64,000 nt of DNA, taken from Caenimonas sedimenti. GTDB taxonomy: Bacteria; Pseudomonadota; Gammaproteobacteria; Burkholderiales; Burkholderiaceae_C. This document shows positions 39,160 through 48,086 of this stretch, piece by piece. The notes beneath the pieces were generated by a model, which did not search any database, was not told where the DNA came from, and saw only the letters and a list, made by a program, of their open reading frames with translations. A program made the position numbers and the translations under genes. Location of the stretch: contig NZ_VOBQ01000006.1 in the NCBI RefSeq assembly GCF_007833165.1, positions 1 through 64,000 on the forward strand, in the 5' to 3' direction. Position 1 is the stretch's first letter; every line of letters begins with the position of its first letter.

Positions 39160-39879
39160 TCAGGCTGCCTTCTTGTCGGAGGAAGCCAGCTGTTCGGAGG
39201 TGCGGCCGAATCGGCGCTCGCGGCTCGCGTAATCGGCGATGGCCTCGTCCAGGGCTGCTTCGTCGAATTCGGGCCAGAGCTTGTCGCTGAAATACAGCTC
39301 GCTGTAGGCCGCCTGCCAGAGCAGGAAGTTGCTGATGCGCTTCTCGCCGCCGGTGCGGATCAGGAGGTCCGGATCGGCGCAATACGCCAGAGCCATGGCG
39401 CGGTCGAGCGATTGCTCGGTGATGGCTTCCCCGCGCGCGGCGAGCTGCTGCGCGGCCTGGGCAATGTCCCAGCGGCCGCCGTAGTTGAAGCAGACGTTGA
39501 ACAGCACCCGGGTGTTGGCGGCCGTGGCCGCCTCGGCCTGCAGCAGGCCGGCGCGCACCTTGTCGGAGAGCGCCGAGCGGTCGCCGACGAAGCGGATCCG
39601 CACGCCTTCGGCGTTCAGATCCGGCACCTCGCGCCCGAGCGCCAGGACCAGCAGCTCCATCAGACCGGAAACCTCTTCAGGCGGACGGTTCCAGTTCTCG
39701 GAGGAGAAGGCGAACACCGTCAGCACCTTGACGCCGCGCTCGCCGCAATGGCGCAGGCAGGCGCGCAGTGCATCGACGCCCTTCTTGTGCCCGGCGACGC
39801 GGGGCAGGTACCGCTTGGTGGCCCAGCGGCCGTTGCCATCCATGACGATGGCGATGTGGTGCGGTACGGCAGTCCCCAT
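39160..39879 (-). CDS. uppS: Undecaprenyl diphosphate synthase (cis-prenyltransferase)
   Basis: UppS extends farnesyl diphosphate with eight isopentenyl units to the C55 carrier lipid. The catalytic Asp14 is in IVMDGNGRWA; AFSSENWNRP, FNVCFNYGGRWDI, DPDLLIRTGGEKRISNF and ELYFSDKLWPEF are the other signature blocks. 239 aa. The ATG overlaps the frr stop by one base (TGATG). Confidence 0.97.
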   Translation of the reverse strand: MGTAVPHHIAIVMDGNGRWATKRYLPRVAGHKKGVDALRACLRHCGERGVKVLTVFAFSSENWNRPPEEVSGLMELLVLALGREVPDLNAEGVRIRFVGDRSALSDKVRAGLLQAEAATAANTRVLFNVCFNYGGRWDIAQAAQQLAARGEAITEQSLDRAMALAYCADPDLLIRTGGEKRISNFLLWQAAYSELYFSDKLWPEFDEAALDEAIADYASRERRFGRTSEQLASSDKKAA

Positions 39880-40442
39880 CAGACCGCCATGATTTCCTGT
39901 TCCTTGGCCGCCACCAGCTGGTCGACTTCCGCAATGTGCCGGTCGGTGACCTTCTGCACGTCGGCCTCGGCGCGCTTCTGGTCGTCCTCCGAGGCTTCCT
40001 TGTCCTTCACCAGCTTCTTCACGTGCTCGTTGGCGTCGCGTCGCAGGTTGCGGATGGCGATCTTGGCGCCTTCGCCCTCGGAGCGGACCAGCTTGGTCAT
40101 TTCCTTGCGGCGCTCCTCGCTCATGGCGGGCATCGGCACGCGGATCAGGTCGCCCATGGAAGCCGGGTTCAGGCCCAGATCGCTCTCGCGGATGGCCTTC
40201 TCGATCTTGGCGCCCATGCCCTTGTCGAAGGGCTGCACGCTGATCGTGCGCGGGTCCAGCAGGTTGACGCTGGCCACCTGGCTGATCGGCATCATGCTGC
40301 CGTAGTACTCGACCTGCACGGTGTCGAGGATCGCCGGGTTGGCGCGGCCGGTGCGGATCTTGGTCAGCGTGTTCTTGAACGCAGCGATGGCCTGGTCCAT
40401 CCGGGTCTGCAGGTTCTGCTTGATTTCGGGGATCGTCGTCAT
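39879..40442 (-). CDS. frr: Ribosome recycling factor
   Basis: RRF splits post-termination ribosomes together with EF-G. The 187-aa chain matches the family over its full length: [40 protein letters not shown], and the helical [21 protein letters not shown]. It lies 30 bases after pyrH. Confidence 0.97.
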   Translation of the reverse strand: MTTIPEIKQNLQTRMDQAIAAFKNTLTKIRTGRANPAILDTVQVEYYGSMMPISQVASVNLLDPRTISVQPFDKGMGAKIEKAIRESDLGLNPASMGDLIRVPMPAMSEERRKEMTKLVRSEGEGAKIAIRNLRRDANEHVKKLVKDKEASEDDQKRAEADVQKVTDRHIAEVDQLVAAKEQEIMAV

Positions 40443-40472
40443 GTCGTCAGCTCCTCTTGCCGCACCCTGCGC

Positions 40473-41192
40473 TCACGCGTAGACGAGGGTGCCTTCGTCC
40501 TCACCGAGCACCACGCGCTTGAGCGCGCCGTGCTTGAAGATCGAGAATACCTTGATGGGCAGCTTCTGGTCGCGGCACAGCGCGAAGGCGGTGGCATCCA
40601 TGATGCCCAGGTTCCTGGACATCGCCTCGTCGAAGCTGATGCGCGTATAGCGTTCAGCCGTCGGGTCCTTCTGCGGGTCGGCCGAGTAGACGCCGTCGAC
40701 CTTGGTGGCCTTCAGCACCATCTGCGCCCCGATCTCGGCGCCGCGCAGGGCGGCCGCCGTGTCGGTCGTGAAGAAGGGGTTGCCGGTGCCGGCCGCGAAG
40801 ATCACGACCTTGCCCTCTTCCAGGTACTGCAGCGCCTTCGGCCGGATGTACGGCTCGACCACCTGTTCGATGTTGATCGCGGACATCACCCGGGCGATCA
40901 GGCCCTGCTTGTCCATCGCGTCGGCCAGCGCCAGCGCGTTCATCACCGTGGCCAGCATGCCCATGTAGTCGGCGGTGGCGCGGTCCATGCCGACCGAACC
41001 GCCGGCCACGCCGCGGAAGATGTTGCCGCCGCCGATGACGACGGCGACTTCGACGCCCATGTTCACCACCTCGGCCACTTCCTGCACCATCCGCACGATG
41101 GTCGCGCGGTTGATGCCGAAAGCGTCATCCCCCATCAGGGCCTCGCCCGACAGCTTGAGCAGGATGCGCTGGTGGGCGGGCTGGGCGGGCAT
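40473..41192 (-). CDS. pyrH: UMP kinase
   Basis: PyrH phosphorylates UMP to UDP with ATP. It belongs to the amino acid kinase fold: [11 protein letters not shown] near residue 12, [11 protein letters not shown] around residue 55, [17 protein letters not shown], and [16 protein letters not shown]. 239 aa. The ATG at 41192 has GGAG about ten bases upstream and follows tsf by 59 bases. Its linkage to carAB in this window joins two pyrimidine-pathway steps, though on separate transcripts. Confidence 0.97.
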   Translation of the reverse strand: MPAQPAHQRILLKLSGEALMGDDAFGINRATIVRMVQEVAEVVNMGVEVAVVIGGGNIFRGVAGGSVGMDRATADYMGMLATVMNALALADAMDKQGLIARVMSAINIEQVVEPYIRPKALQYLEEGKVVIFAAGTGNPFFTTDTAAALRGAEIGAQMVLKATKVDGVYSADPQKDPTAERYTRISFDEAMSRNLGIMDATAFALCRDQKLPIKVFSIFKHGALKRVVLGEDEGTLVYA

Positions 41193-41251
41193 GTCGTGCG
41201 GTCTCCGATGATGGGGGGTGAGTGTAATGGGCGGCGACTCCGTGAGGGAGC

Positions 41252-42175
41252 TCAGGCGGACTGCTTGGCAGCAGCCACTTGCGCGGCCACTTCGGCCGCG
41301 AAGTCGTCGACCTTCTTCTCGATGCCTTCGCCCACCACGTAGAGCGTGAAGCCCTTCACGGTGGTGCCGGCGGCCTTGAGCATCTGCTCGACCGTCTGCT
41401 TGTCGTTCTTCACGAAAGCCTGGTTCAGCAGCGAGACTTCCTTCAGGTATTTCTGCACGCCGCCTTCGATACGCTTGGCAACAATCTCGGGGGGCTGCGC
41501 GGGCTTGCCGGCGGCTTCGGCCGTCTTGCGGTCTTCCTCGGCCTTGCCGGCGGCAACCGCGCGTTCCTTCTCGATCATCTCGGCGGGCACGTCGCTGCTC
41601 GACAGCGCGACCGGCTTCATCGCGGCGATGTGCATCGCGACGTCCTTGGCGGCGACTTCGTCGCCTTCGAACTCGACCACCACGCCGATGCGCGTGCCGT
41701 GCAGGTAGCTCACCAGCTTGCTGCCGCCACCGAAGCGCTTGAAGCGGCGGAAGCTCATGTTCTCGCCGATCTTGCCGATCAGGCCCTTGCGCACGTCTTC
41801 CAGGGTTGGGCCGAACCCGTCCTGGCTGTGCGGCAGCGCCCCGAGCGCGGCGACGTCGGCGGGGTCGTTCTTCGCGATCAGCTCGGCAGCGGCCTTGGCC
41901 AGCGCGAGGAAGCTGTCGTTCTTGGTGACGAAGTCGGTTTCGCAGTTGACTTCGAGCAGCGCCCCGGTGCTGCCGTCGATCGAAGCGGCCACCACGCCTT
42001 CGGCGGTGACGCGCGACGCCGCCTTGCCGGCCTTGTTGCCCAGCTTGATGCGCAGCAGTTCCTCGGCCTTCTCCAGGTTGCCTTCGGCCTCGGTCAGGGC
42101 CTTCTTGCATTCCATCATGGGCGCGTCCGTCTTGGCGCGCAGCTCGGCGACCATGCTTGCGGTGATTGCAGCCAT
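41252..42175 (-). CDS. tsf: Elongation factor Ts
   Basis: EF-Ts is the nucleotide exchange factor of EF-Tu. The UBA-like N terminus has [21 protein letters not shown], and the conserved TDFVTKND segment (residue about 80) is the EF-Tu contact region. The C-terminal domain ends in the helix [16 protein letters not shown]. 307 aa. It follows rpsB by 68 bases across an intrinsic terminator, so its expression probably depends on read-through. Confidence 0.97.
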   Translation of the reverse strand: MAAITASMVAELRAKTDAPMMECKKALTEAEGNLEKAEELLRIKLGNKAGKAASRVTAEGVVAASIDGSTGALLEVNCETDFVTKNDSFLALAKAAAELIAKNDPADVAALGALPHSQDGFGPTLEDVRKGLIGKIGENMSFRRFKRFGGGSKLVSYLHGTRIGVVVEFEGDEVAAKDVAMHIAAMKPVALSSSDVPAEMIEKERAVAAGKAEEDRKTAEAAGKPAQPPEIVAKRIEGGVQKYLKEVSLLNQAFVKNDKQTVEQMLKAAGTTVKGFTLYVVGEGIEKKVDDFAAEVAAQVAAAKQSA

Positions 42176-42199
42176 TTCTCTCTACCTCGTTACTGTTGG

Positions 42200-42226
42200 A
42201 AAAAGGGGGCTCCAAGGAGCCCCCTT
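42200..42226 (-). terminator. Intrinsic terminator/attenuator between rpsB and tsf
   Basis: Stem GGGGGCTC(C)/(G)GAGCCCCC (42205-42213 with 42216-42224) followed on the minus strand by TTTTT (42204-42200). It starts about 20 bases after the rpsB stop. Partial termination here would set the S2:EF-Ts ratio, as known for this gene pair elsewhere. Confidence 0.9.
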
Positions 42227-42243
42227 CCTTGGGATCTGAAAAA

Positions 42244-42996
42244 TCAGGCCGAAGCGCCTTCCTGCACTTCGACGAACTCGTCCTTGCCTTCGGCGACGGC
42301 ACGTTGCACGTCGTTGCCGGCGTTGCTCTTGCCTTCCAGGATGGCGTCGGCCATGCCACGGATGTACAGCGTCACGGCCTTGGCGGAGTCATCGTTGCCG
42401 GGGATCACGTAATCGATGCCCTCGGGCGTGTGGTTGGTGTCGACCACGCCGATGATCGGGATGCCCAGCTTCTGGGCTTCGGCGACGGCGATCTTGTGGA
42501 AACCCACGTCGACCACGAACAGGGCGTCCGGCAAGGTGTTCATGTCCTGGATGCCGCCGATGTCCTTCTCGAGCTTGTCCAGCTCGCGCTGGAACATCAG
42601 CTGTTCCTTCTTCGACATGGCTTCCAGGCCGCCTTCCTGCTGGGCCTTCATGTCCTTCAGGCGCTTCAGGGACAGCTTGACCGTCTTGAAGTTGGTCAGC
42701 ATGCCGCCCAGCCAGCGCTGGTTGACGAAGGGCATGCCGGCGCGCTGCGCCTCGGTGAACACCAGGTCGCGCGCCTGGCGCTTGGTGCCCACGATCAGGA
42801 TGGTGCCGCGGTTGGCGGCCAGTTGACGGGCGAACTTGGTCGCCTCGTTGAACATCGGCAACGTCTTTTCGAGGTTGATGATGTGGATCTTGTTGCGGTG
42901 GCCGAAGATGAACGGGGCCATCTTGGGGTTCCAGAAGCGCGTCTGGTGCCCGAAATGGACACCGGCTTCCAGCATTTCACGCATGGACACAGGCAT
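42244..42996 (-). CDS. rpsB: 30S ribosomal protein S2
   Basis: S2 is a late-assembling 30S protein. The 250-aa chain starts [22 protein letters not shown] after a short MPVS lead, then [32 protein letters not shown], the coiled-coil [17 protein letters not shown] and [29 protein letters not shown] is eight bases upstream of the ATG and sits in a GGAGCTCC palindrome. It heads the rpsB-tsf-pyrH-frr-uppS superoperon, with a clear promoter at 43.14 kb. Confidence 0.98.
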   Translation of the reverse strand: MPVSMREMLEAGVHFGHQTRFWNPKMAPFIFGHRNKIHIINLEKTLPMFNEATKFARQLAANRGTILIVGTKRQARDLVFTEAQRAGMPFVNQRWLGGMLTNFKTVKLSLKRLKDMKAQQEGGLEAMSKKEQLMFQRELDKLEKDIGGIQDMNTLPDALFVVDVGFHKIAVAEAQKLGIPIIGVVDTNHTPEGIDYVIPGNDDSAKAVTLYIRGMADAILEGKSNAGNDVQRAVAEGKDEFVEVQEGASA

Positions 42997-43134
42997 GGGG
43001 AGCTCCGAAGGTTGGGTCTAGAATCCCGCTCGAAACGCGTCCTTTGTTGAAGGGGCGTCACCTTGAGTGGCGAGACTCGCGATTTGCTTTGCTGTCGAAG
43101 GCGGCGCACCGTGCGCGTGCCATCCAGCAAAACC
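42997..43134 (-). promoter_or_regulatory. rpsB leader RNA region
   Basis: About 135 nt separate the predicted start point from the rpsB ATG. Several short inverted segments are visible, including GGAGCTCC over the ribosome binding site and GCGCAC/GTGCGC near the 5' part. S2 represses its own mRNA through a leader in many proteobacteria; whether this leader forms that structure was not modelled. Confidence 0.4.
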
Positions 43135-43139
43135 CAAGG

Positions 43140-43148
43140 ATTATAGCA
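43140..43148 (-). promoter_or_regulatory. Extended -10 promoter of rpsB
   Basis: TGCTATAAT on the minus strand is a perfect extended -10 element. No good -35 is seen at 16-18 bases, as usual for extended -10 promoters. It sits 16 bases outside the divergent amidase start codon. Confidence 0.7.
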
Positions 43149-43163
43149 AGAGCACGCCCCGCC

Positions 43164-44525
43164 ATGCCGAACCCCACCCCGACTGCTCGCCCCGACCTGC
43201 TGGCCACCCGTGAAGGCCTGCGGCTGGGCGCCACCAGCGCCAGCGCGGAAATGGACCGGTCGGAGGCCATTGCCGCCTCGCCGGCCTGCGCCCACGCCTT
43301 CCTGCGGACCCGGTTCGAGCTGGCGCGGCGGGAGGCCGAGGCCGCCGCCGCCCGCGAGCTCCCACTTTCGGGCCTGGCGGTGAGCATCAAGGACCTGTTT
43401 GAGGAAGCCGGCCAGCCCGCGGCGGCCGGCTCCGTCGCTTTGCGCGACGCCACGCCCGCCCGGGCCGACGCGCCGGCGGTGGCGCGGTTGCGCGCGGCGG
43501 GCGCAGCCGTGATCGGCCGCACCAACATGACCGAATTCGCGTTCTCCGGTGTCGGCGTGAACCCGCATTTCGGGACGCCCGCCAACCCGGCAGACCCGGC
43601 CGTGGCGCGCATTCCCGGCGGCTCCTCGTCCGGCGCGGCGGTCTCCGTCGCGGCCGGGGCGGCCTTCATCGGCCTGGGCTCCGACACCGGCGGCTCGATC
43701 CGCATCCCCGCCGCCCTTTGCGGCATCGTCGGCTTCAAGAACACGGCCCGGCTGGTCCCCACGGCCGGGGCCGTGCCGCTGTCGACCACGCTGGACACGG
43801 TCTGCGCCATGACGCGCAGCGTTCGCGATGCGATCGTGGCGCACGAGATCCTTGCGGCGCGCACCGTCACGCGCAGCCATGCCCCGCTCTCCGTCTATCG
43901 CCTGGCGGTCGCGACCACGCAGATGCTCGACAGCGCCGACCCCACCGTGGCTCGTGCGTTCGAGCGCGCCGTCCGCGCGCTGCGGGATGCTGGCGCCCAT
44001 GTGGAAGAGATTTCACTGGCGCAGATCAAGGACCTCGGGTCCATCCAGGCCACGGGCGGTTTCTCGGCGGCCGAAAGCTATGCGTGGCATGCGGGACTGC
44101 TGCGCGAGAAAGGCGAACAGTACGACCCGCGCGTGCGCCAGCGCATCGAAAAAGGCGCGGGGATGAAGGCGCACGAGTACATCACGCTGACGCACGCCCG
44201 CCGCGCGTGGATCGCTGAGGTCGAAGGCGCCCTGGCGGGTTTCGACGCCGTGCTGTCGCCCACGGTCCCGCTGGTGGCGCCGCCCATTGCCTCCGTCGCC
44301 CCGGGGGTCGAACGCGACGAAGAGTTCTTCCGGGTCAACGCCCTGCTCCTGCGCAACACCAGCGTGACCAACATGCTCGACGGCTGCGCCATCTCCATCC
44401 CTTGCCAGGCGGCAGGCGAACTGCCGGTCGGGCTGATGCTCTGGCACGGCGCGCTGCGCGATGACACGATCCTCAACATCGCGTTGCAAGCCGAAGCGGC
44501 CCTCGCCCCGATCACCCACCCCTAG
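43164..44525 (+). CDS. Amidase signature family hydrolase, 453 aa
   Basis: This is a Ser-cisSer-Lys amidase that hydrolyses carboxamides; the exact substrate is unknown. The catalytic Lys is in LAVSIKDLFEEAG (about residue 76), the cis-Ser is in GGSSSGAAVSVAAG (about 151) and the nucleophile Ser is in GSDTGGSIRIPAALCG (about 175). It resembles GatA-like amidases but lacks the GatB/C neighbours, so a stand-alone amidase is more likely. The ATG 43164 is chosen because the domain begins about 15 residues later; an earlier ATG would cross the divergent rpsB promoter. No Shine-Dalgarno is visible. The oxidoreductase gene follows six bases on. Confidence 0.88.
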   Translation: MPNPTPTARPDLLATREGLRLGATSASAEMDRSEAIAASPACAHAFLRTRFELARREAEAAAARELPLSGLAVSIKDLFEEAGQPAAAGSVALRDATPARADAPAVARLRAAGAAVIGRTNMTEFAFSGVGVNPHFGTPANPADPAVARIPGGSSSGAAVSVAAGAAFIGLGSDTGGSIRIPAALCGIVGFKNTARLVPTAGAVPLSTTLDTVCAMTRSVRDAIVAHEILAARTVTRSHAPLSVYRLAVATTQMLDSADPTVARAFERAVRALRDAGAHVEEISLAQIKDLGSIQATGGFSAAESYAWHAGLLREKGEQYDPRVRQRIEKGAGMKAHEYITLTHARRAWIAEVEGALAGFDAVLSPTVPLVAPPIASVAPGVERDEEFFRVNALLLRNTSVTNMLDGCAISIPCQAAGELPVGLMLWHGALRDDTILNIALQAEAALAPITHP

Positions 44526-44531
44526 GCCCGC

Positions 44532-45803
44532 ATGAGAATCGCCATCGTGGGCGCCGGCATCATCGGCGTGACCACCGCCTATGAACTGGCCACCGACGGC
44601 CATGAAGTCACGGTGTTCGAGCGCCATGGCGCCGCCGCGCTGGAGACCAGCTTCGCCAATGCGGGCGTGGTGGCGCCCGGCTACGTGACCCCGTGGGCTG
44701 CGCCCGGCATGCCCGGCAAGGTGGCGCGCTACTTCTTCAGCCGGCATGCGCCCGTGCGCGTGACCTGGCCGCTGGCGGCGCACGAACTGGGCTGGATGCT
44801 GAAGTGGCGCCGCGCCTGCGACCTCACCACCTACCTGGCCAACCGCGGCCGGCTGCAGCGGCTGGCGTTCTACAGCCGACAGCGGCTGCATGAACTGACG
44901 GCGGCGCTGGAGCTTGAATACGACCGCAGTCCCGGCTACCTGGTGCTGCTGCGCTCCGGCCGCGACCGCAAGATGGTGCAGCCCGGCTTGCAGGTCCTGC
45001 GCGACGCCGGCGTCAAGTTCCAGGAGATCGATGCGGCGCAGGCGCGGGTCATCGAACCGGCGCTGAACCCGGACATGCGCTTTGCCGGTGCCGTCCACCT
45101 GCCGGACGACGAGGTCGGCAATTGCCGGCAGTTCGCGCTGCTGCTGAAGAACGAAGCGCAGTCGCGCGGTGCGCGGTTCGAGTTCCAGGCCGTCGTTGCC
45201 CCACTCGATGCGGCGGACCCGACCCATCTGCAGGTGACCGCTGCCGACGGCCGCACGCAAGCGGGGCGCTTCGATGCCGTCGTCATTTGCGGCGGCATGG
45301 CCTCGGCCGCGCTGCTGCGCCCGGTCGGGCTGAAAGTGCCATTGGCCGCCGTCTACGGCTATTCGATCAGCGCGCCGATCCGCGAACCCCTCAACGCGCC
45401 GCGCAGCGGCTTGATGGACGAGCGCTACAAGGTGGCGATCTCGCGCCTGGGCAGTCGCGTCCGCGTGGCCGGCAGCGCGGAAATCGGCGGTCGCGCGGAC
45501 CGCAAGCGCCCGGAAGCGATCCAGACCCTGTACAAGGTGCTGCACGACTGGTTCCCGGGCGCCGCGCAACTGGCCAACACCGGTTCGGCGGTGCAGGAAT
45601 GGAAGGGCGCCCGCCCCATGCTGCCCGACGGGCCGCCCATCCTGGGCGCCACCGGCATCCCCGGCGTCTGGATCAACCTCGGGCACGGCTCCAGCGGCTG
45701 GGCGTTGTCCTGCGGCAGCGCCCGGGTGGTGGCGGACCTGATGGCGGCGCGCGCGCCCGAGGTCGACATCGAGGGGCTGGGGGTCGAAAGGCTGTTCGCC
45801 TGA
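44532..45803 (+). CDS. DadA-like D-amino acid dehydrogenase (FAD), 423 aa
   Basis: This is a flavin-dependent D-amino acid dehydrogenase/oxidase of the DAO family, expected at the inner membrane face. The dinucleotide-binding motif IVGAGIIGVTTAYEL is at residues 4-18, followed by VFERHGAAALETSFANAG and a second FAD segment VVICGGMAS. The end block WINLGHGSSGWALSCGSARVVADL is typical of DadA. It is somewhat shorter than E. coli DadA and shares the PWAAPGMPGK segment. Six bases after the amidase gene, it may oxidise amino acids released from an amide or D-amino acid derivative. The link is inference. No alanine racemase is adjacent, unlike a classic dad operon. Confidence 0.85.
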   Translation: MRIAIVGAGIIGVTTAYELATDGHEVTVFERHGAAALETSFANAGVVAPGYVTPWAAPGMPGKVARYFFSRHAPVRVTWPLAAHELGWMLKWRRACDLTTYLANRGRLQRLAFYSRQRLHELTAALELEYDRSPGYLVLLRSGRDRKMVQPGLQVLRDAGVKFQEIDAAQARVIEPALNPDMRFAGAVHLPDDEVGNCRQFALLLKNEAQSRGARFEFQAVVAPLDAADPTHLQVTAADGRTQAGRFDAVVICGGMASAALLRPVGLKVPLAAVYGYSISAPIREPLNAPRSGLMDERYKVAISRLGSRVRVAGSAEIGGRADRKRPEAIQTLYKVLHDWFPGAAQLANTGSAVQEWKGARPMLPDGPPILGATGIPGVWINLGHGSSGWALSCGSARVVADLMAARAPEVDIEGLGVERLFA

Positions 45804-45816
45804 CACAATGGCGCGC

Positions 45817-47244
45817 ATGCTGCGCGTCACGCCCGACCGACCCTGGCCCCTGCAAGACACGGCGGCCATCCGCCGGATCGAGCAGGCCGCGGCCGCGGCG
45901 CTTCCACCGCACACCCTGATGCAGCGCGCGGGACTGTCCGTCGCCAGGCTGGCGCTGGCCGTCGCGCCGCATGCGCGCACCGTGTGGGTGGCTTGCGGCC
46001 CCGGCAACAACGGCGGCGACGGCTTCGAGGCCGCGCTGCACCTGAAGCAATGGGGCAAGGAGGTCATCGTCACGCTGGCCGGCGACCCTTCCAGGGCGCC
46101 CGAGGACGCGCGGCGTTCGCTGGAACGCGCACGGGACGCCGGCGTCGTGTTCGGTGCCGCCCCGCCCACCTGGGATTTCGCCGTCGATGCCTTGCTGGGC
46201 ATCGGTGCGTCGCGGACGGCGGAGGGGTTGCTGCTGGAATGCATCCGGGGCCTGAACGATTCAGGCGCGGGCGTCCTGGCCGTGGATGTGCCTTCAGGGT
46301 TGAACGCGGACACAGGCGTCGGCGTGACCCACGTGAGCGCCACTCATACCGTCAGCCTGGTCGCCTTGAAGCCCGGCCTGTTCACGGCCGGCGGGCGCGA
46401 TGCCGCCGGGTCGATCTGGGTCGACGACCTGGGCATCACCGCGCCGGACGGCGGTTGCACCGCACGGCTCGTGGCGCCCCCTGCGCTGCGACACCGGCCC
46501 CATGCGTCGCACAAGGGCACGCACGGCGACGTGGCCGTCATCGGCGGGGCACCAGGCATGACGGGTGCCGCGCTCCTGGCTGCACGCGCCGCCTTGCATC
46601 ACGGGGCGGGCCGCGTGTTCGTGGGCCTGCTGGCCTCTGGCGCACCACCACTGGACGCGGGCCAGCCCGACCTGATGGTGCGCGACACGGCGAGCCTCGC
46701 GCTGGCCCATGCTGCCGTGGCCTGCGGCTGTGGTGGCGGCGACGCCGTGCGTGACTTGCTGCCACGCGTCCTGGGTGAGTCGCGCGACCTCGTCCTGGAT
46801 GCGGATGCCCTGAACGCCATCGCATCGGATTCGCAATTGCAAGCCCTGCTGGAGGCGCGCGGGCGGCGCGGCAGGCCGACCGTGCTGACCCCGCATCCGC
46901 TGGAAGCCGCCAGGCTTTTGGGGACCGGCACGGGGCGCGTCCAGGGCAATCGCTTGACCGCGGCGCGCCAACTCGCGGATCGGTTTGGCTGCACCGTGGT
47001 GCTCAAGGGTTCGGGCACGGTGGTCGCGGATGCGGCAGGCACCTGGATCAACCCGACCGGCAACGCGAAACTGGCGATCGCCGGCACCGGCGATGTGCTG
47101 GCGGGCATGATCGCGGCGCATCTGGCCGCAGGCGCATCCGCCGCAGACGCGGCATGCGCCTCGGTCTACCTGCACGGCCAGGCGGCGGACCGCTGGCCGG
47201 CGGACGTGCCGCTCACCGCCGCCGCGCTGGCGGCAGCTGGGTAG
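45817..47244 (+). CDS. nnr: Bifunctional NAD(P)H-hydrate epimerase/dehydratase
   Basis: This enzyme repairs damaged NAD(P)HX. The N-terminal YjeF epimerase domain (residues 1-210) has ACGPGNNGGDGF and AVDALLGIGASR with VLAVDVPSGLNADTG. The C-terminal ADP-dependent dehydratase domain (about 225-475) has SHKGTHGDVAVIGG, LVLDADALNAIA, VLTPHPLEAARLLG, VLKGSGTVVAD and the NPTGNAKLAIAGTGDVLAGMI loop. I choose ATG 45817: the other in-frame ATG (45808) lies inside a CACAAT hexamer that resembles a -10, leaving seven bases to 45817 (possible leaderless start). 475 aa. It converges with the SDR gene, six bases apart. Confidence 0.92.
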   Translation: MLRVTPDRPWPLQDTAAIRRIEQAAAAALPPHTLMQRAGLSVARLALAVAPHARTVWVACGPGNNGGDGFEAALHLKQWGKEVIVTLAGDPSRAPEDARRSLERARDAGVVFGAAPPTWDFAVDALLGIGASRTAEGLLLECIRGLNDSGAGVLAVDVPSGLNADTGVGVTHVSATHTVSLVALKPGLFTAGGRDAAGSIWVDDLGITAPDGGCTARLVAPPALRHRPHASHKGTHGDVAVIGGAPGMTGAALLAARAALHHGAGRVFVGLLASGAPPLDAGQPDLMVRDTASLALAHAAVACGCGGGDAVRDLLPRVLGESRDLVLDADALNAIASDSQLQALLEARGRRGRPTVLTPHPLEAARLLGTGTGRVQGNRLTAARQLADRFGCTVVLKGSGTVVADAAGTWINPTGNAKLAIAGTGDVLAGMIAAHLAAGASAADAACASVYLHGQAADRWPADVPLTAAALAAAG

Positions 47245-47250
47245 CGGCCC

Positions 47251-48018
47251 TCAGCCGCGGCCCTCGAAGGGCATCTTGGTCGCCTTCACCGTGTGGAACA
47301 GCACATTGGCTTCCAGCGGCAGGCTGGCCATGTACAGAATCGACTGGCCGACGATGCTCACGTCCATCAGGGGCTCCGCGGCGATTTCGCCGTTCGCCTG
47401 GATCACGCCCTTGGCCATCCGCGCGGCCATCTCCGTGAGCGCATTGCCGATGTCGATCTGCCCCACCGCGATGTCGTGGCGGCGGCCGTCGAGCGCCGCG
47501 GTCTTGGTCAGGCCGGTCACCGCATGCTTGGTCGCCGTGTAGGCGATCGAATGCGGGCGCGGCGCATGCGCGGAGATCGAGCCGTTGTTGATGATGCGCC
47601 CACCCTTCGGGTCCTGTGCCTTCATCACGCGGAAAGCGTTCTGGATGCCGTAGAACATGCCGTTCAGGTTGATGTCGACGACGCGCTTCCAGTCCTCGAT
47701 CTTCATGTCTTCGAGCGGCGCGGCCGGCAGCCCCATCCCCGCGTTGTTGAACAGCAGGTCCACGCGGCCCCAGGCCTTCACCACTTGCTGGAACAGGGCT
47801 TCCACCGCGGCGGGGTCGGTCATGTCGGTGGCGACGGGCAGCGCGCGGTCACCGGCGCCCGACGTGGTCGCGGTGTCCTGCAGGGCGTCGGCCCGCCGCC
47901 CGGCCAGGGCCACCCGCCAGCCCGCGCCCAGCAGGGCGAGCGCCGCCGCGCGGCCGATGCCGCTGCCGCCGCCGGTGACGATGGCGACCTTGCCGGCCGC
48001 ATCAGAATTCGATGCCAT
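47251..48018 (-). CDS. Short-chain dehydrogenase/reductase, 255 aa
   Basis: This is a classical SDR oxidoreductase using NAD(P)H. The cofactor motif [10 protein letters not shown] is at residues 15-24, NNAGMG is near residue 90, the catalytic Ser is in [12 protein letters not shown], and YTATK supplies Tyr and Lys. Arg residues in LAGRRADAL after the second strand suggest NADP(H). The substrate is unknown. The ATG has GAGGAG six bases upstream. It lies 32 bases after the rnr end region and in the same direction, so it may be co-transcribed with RNase R. Confidence 0.85.
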   Translation of the reverse strand: MASNSDAAGKVAIVTGGGSGIGRAAALALLGAGWRVALAGRRADALQDTATTSGAGDRALPVATDMTDPAAVEALFQQVVKAWGRVDLLFNNAGMGLPAAPLEDMKIEDWKRVVDINLNGMFYGIQNAFRVMKAQDPKGGRIINNGSISAHAPRPHSIAYTATKHAVTGLTKTAALDGRRHDIAVGQIDIGNALTEMAARMAKGVIQANGEIAAEPLMDVSIVGQSILYMASLPLEANVLFHTVKATKMPFEGRG

Positions 48019-48050
48019 CCCATACTCCTCGTTGTGTGATCGGTTCCGGT

Positions 48051-48086
48051 TTCAACGCCGGCTTCAACGCCGGTTTCAACGCCGGC
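48051..48086. repeat. Three tandem 12-bp repeats at the rnr stop codon
   Basis: TTCAACGCCGG(C/T) occurs three times without gaps: 48051-48062, 48063-48074 and 48075-48086. The rnr stop codon (48076-48078) lies in the last copy, so the array begins in the final codons of rnr and continues into the gap before the SDR. The 12-bp period keeps the reading frame. Confidence 0.85.
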
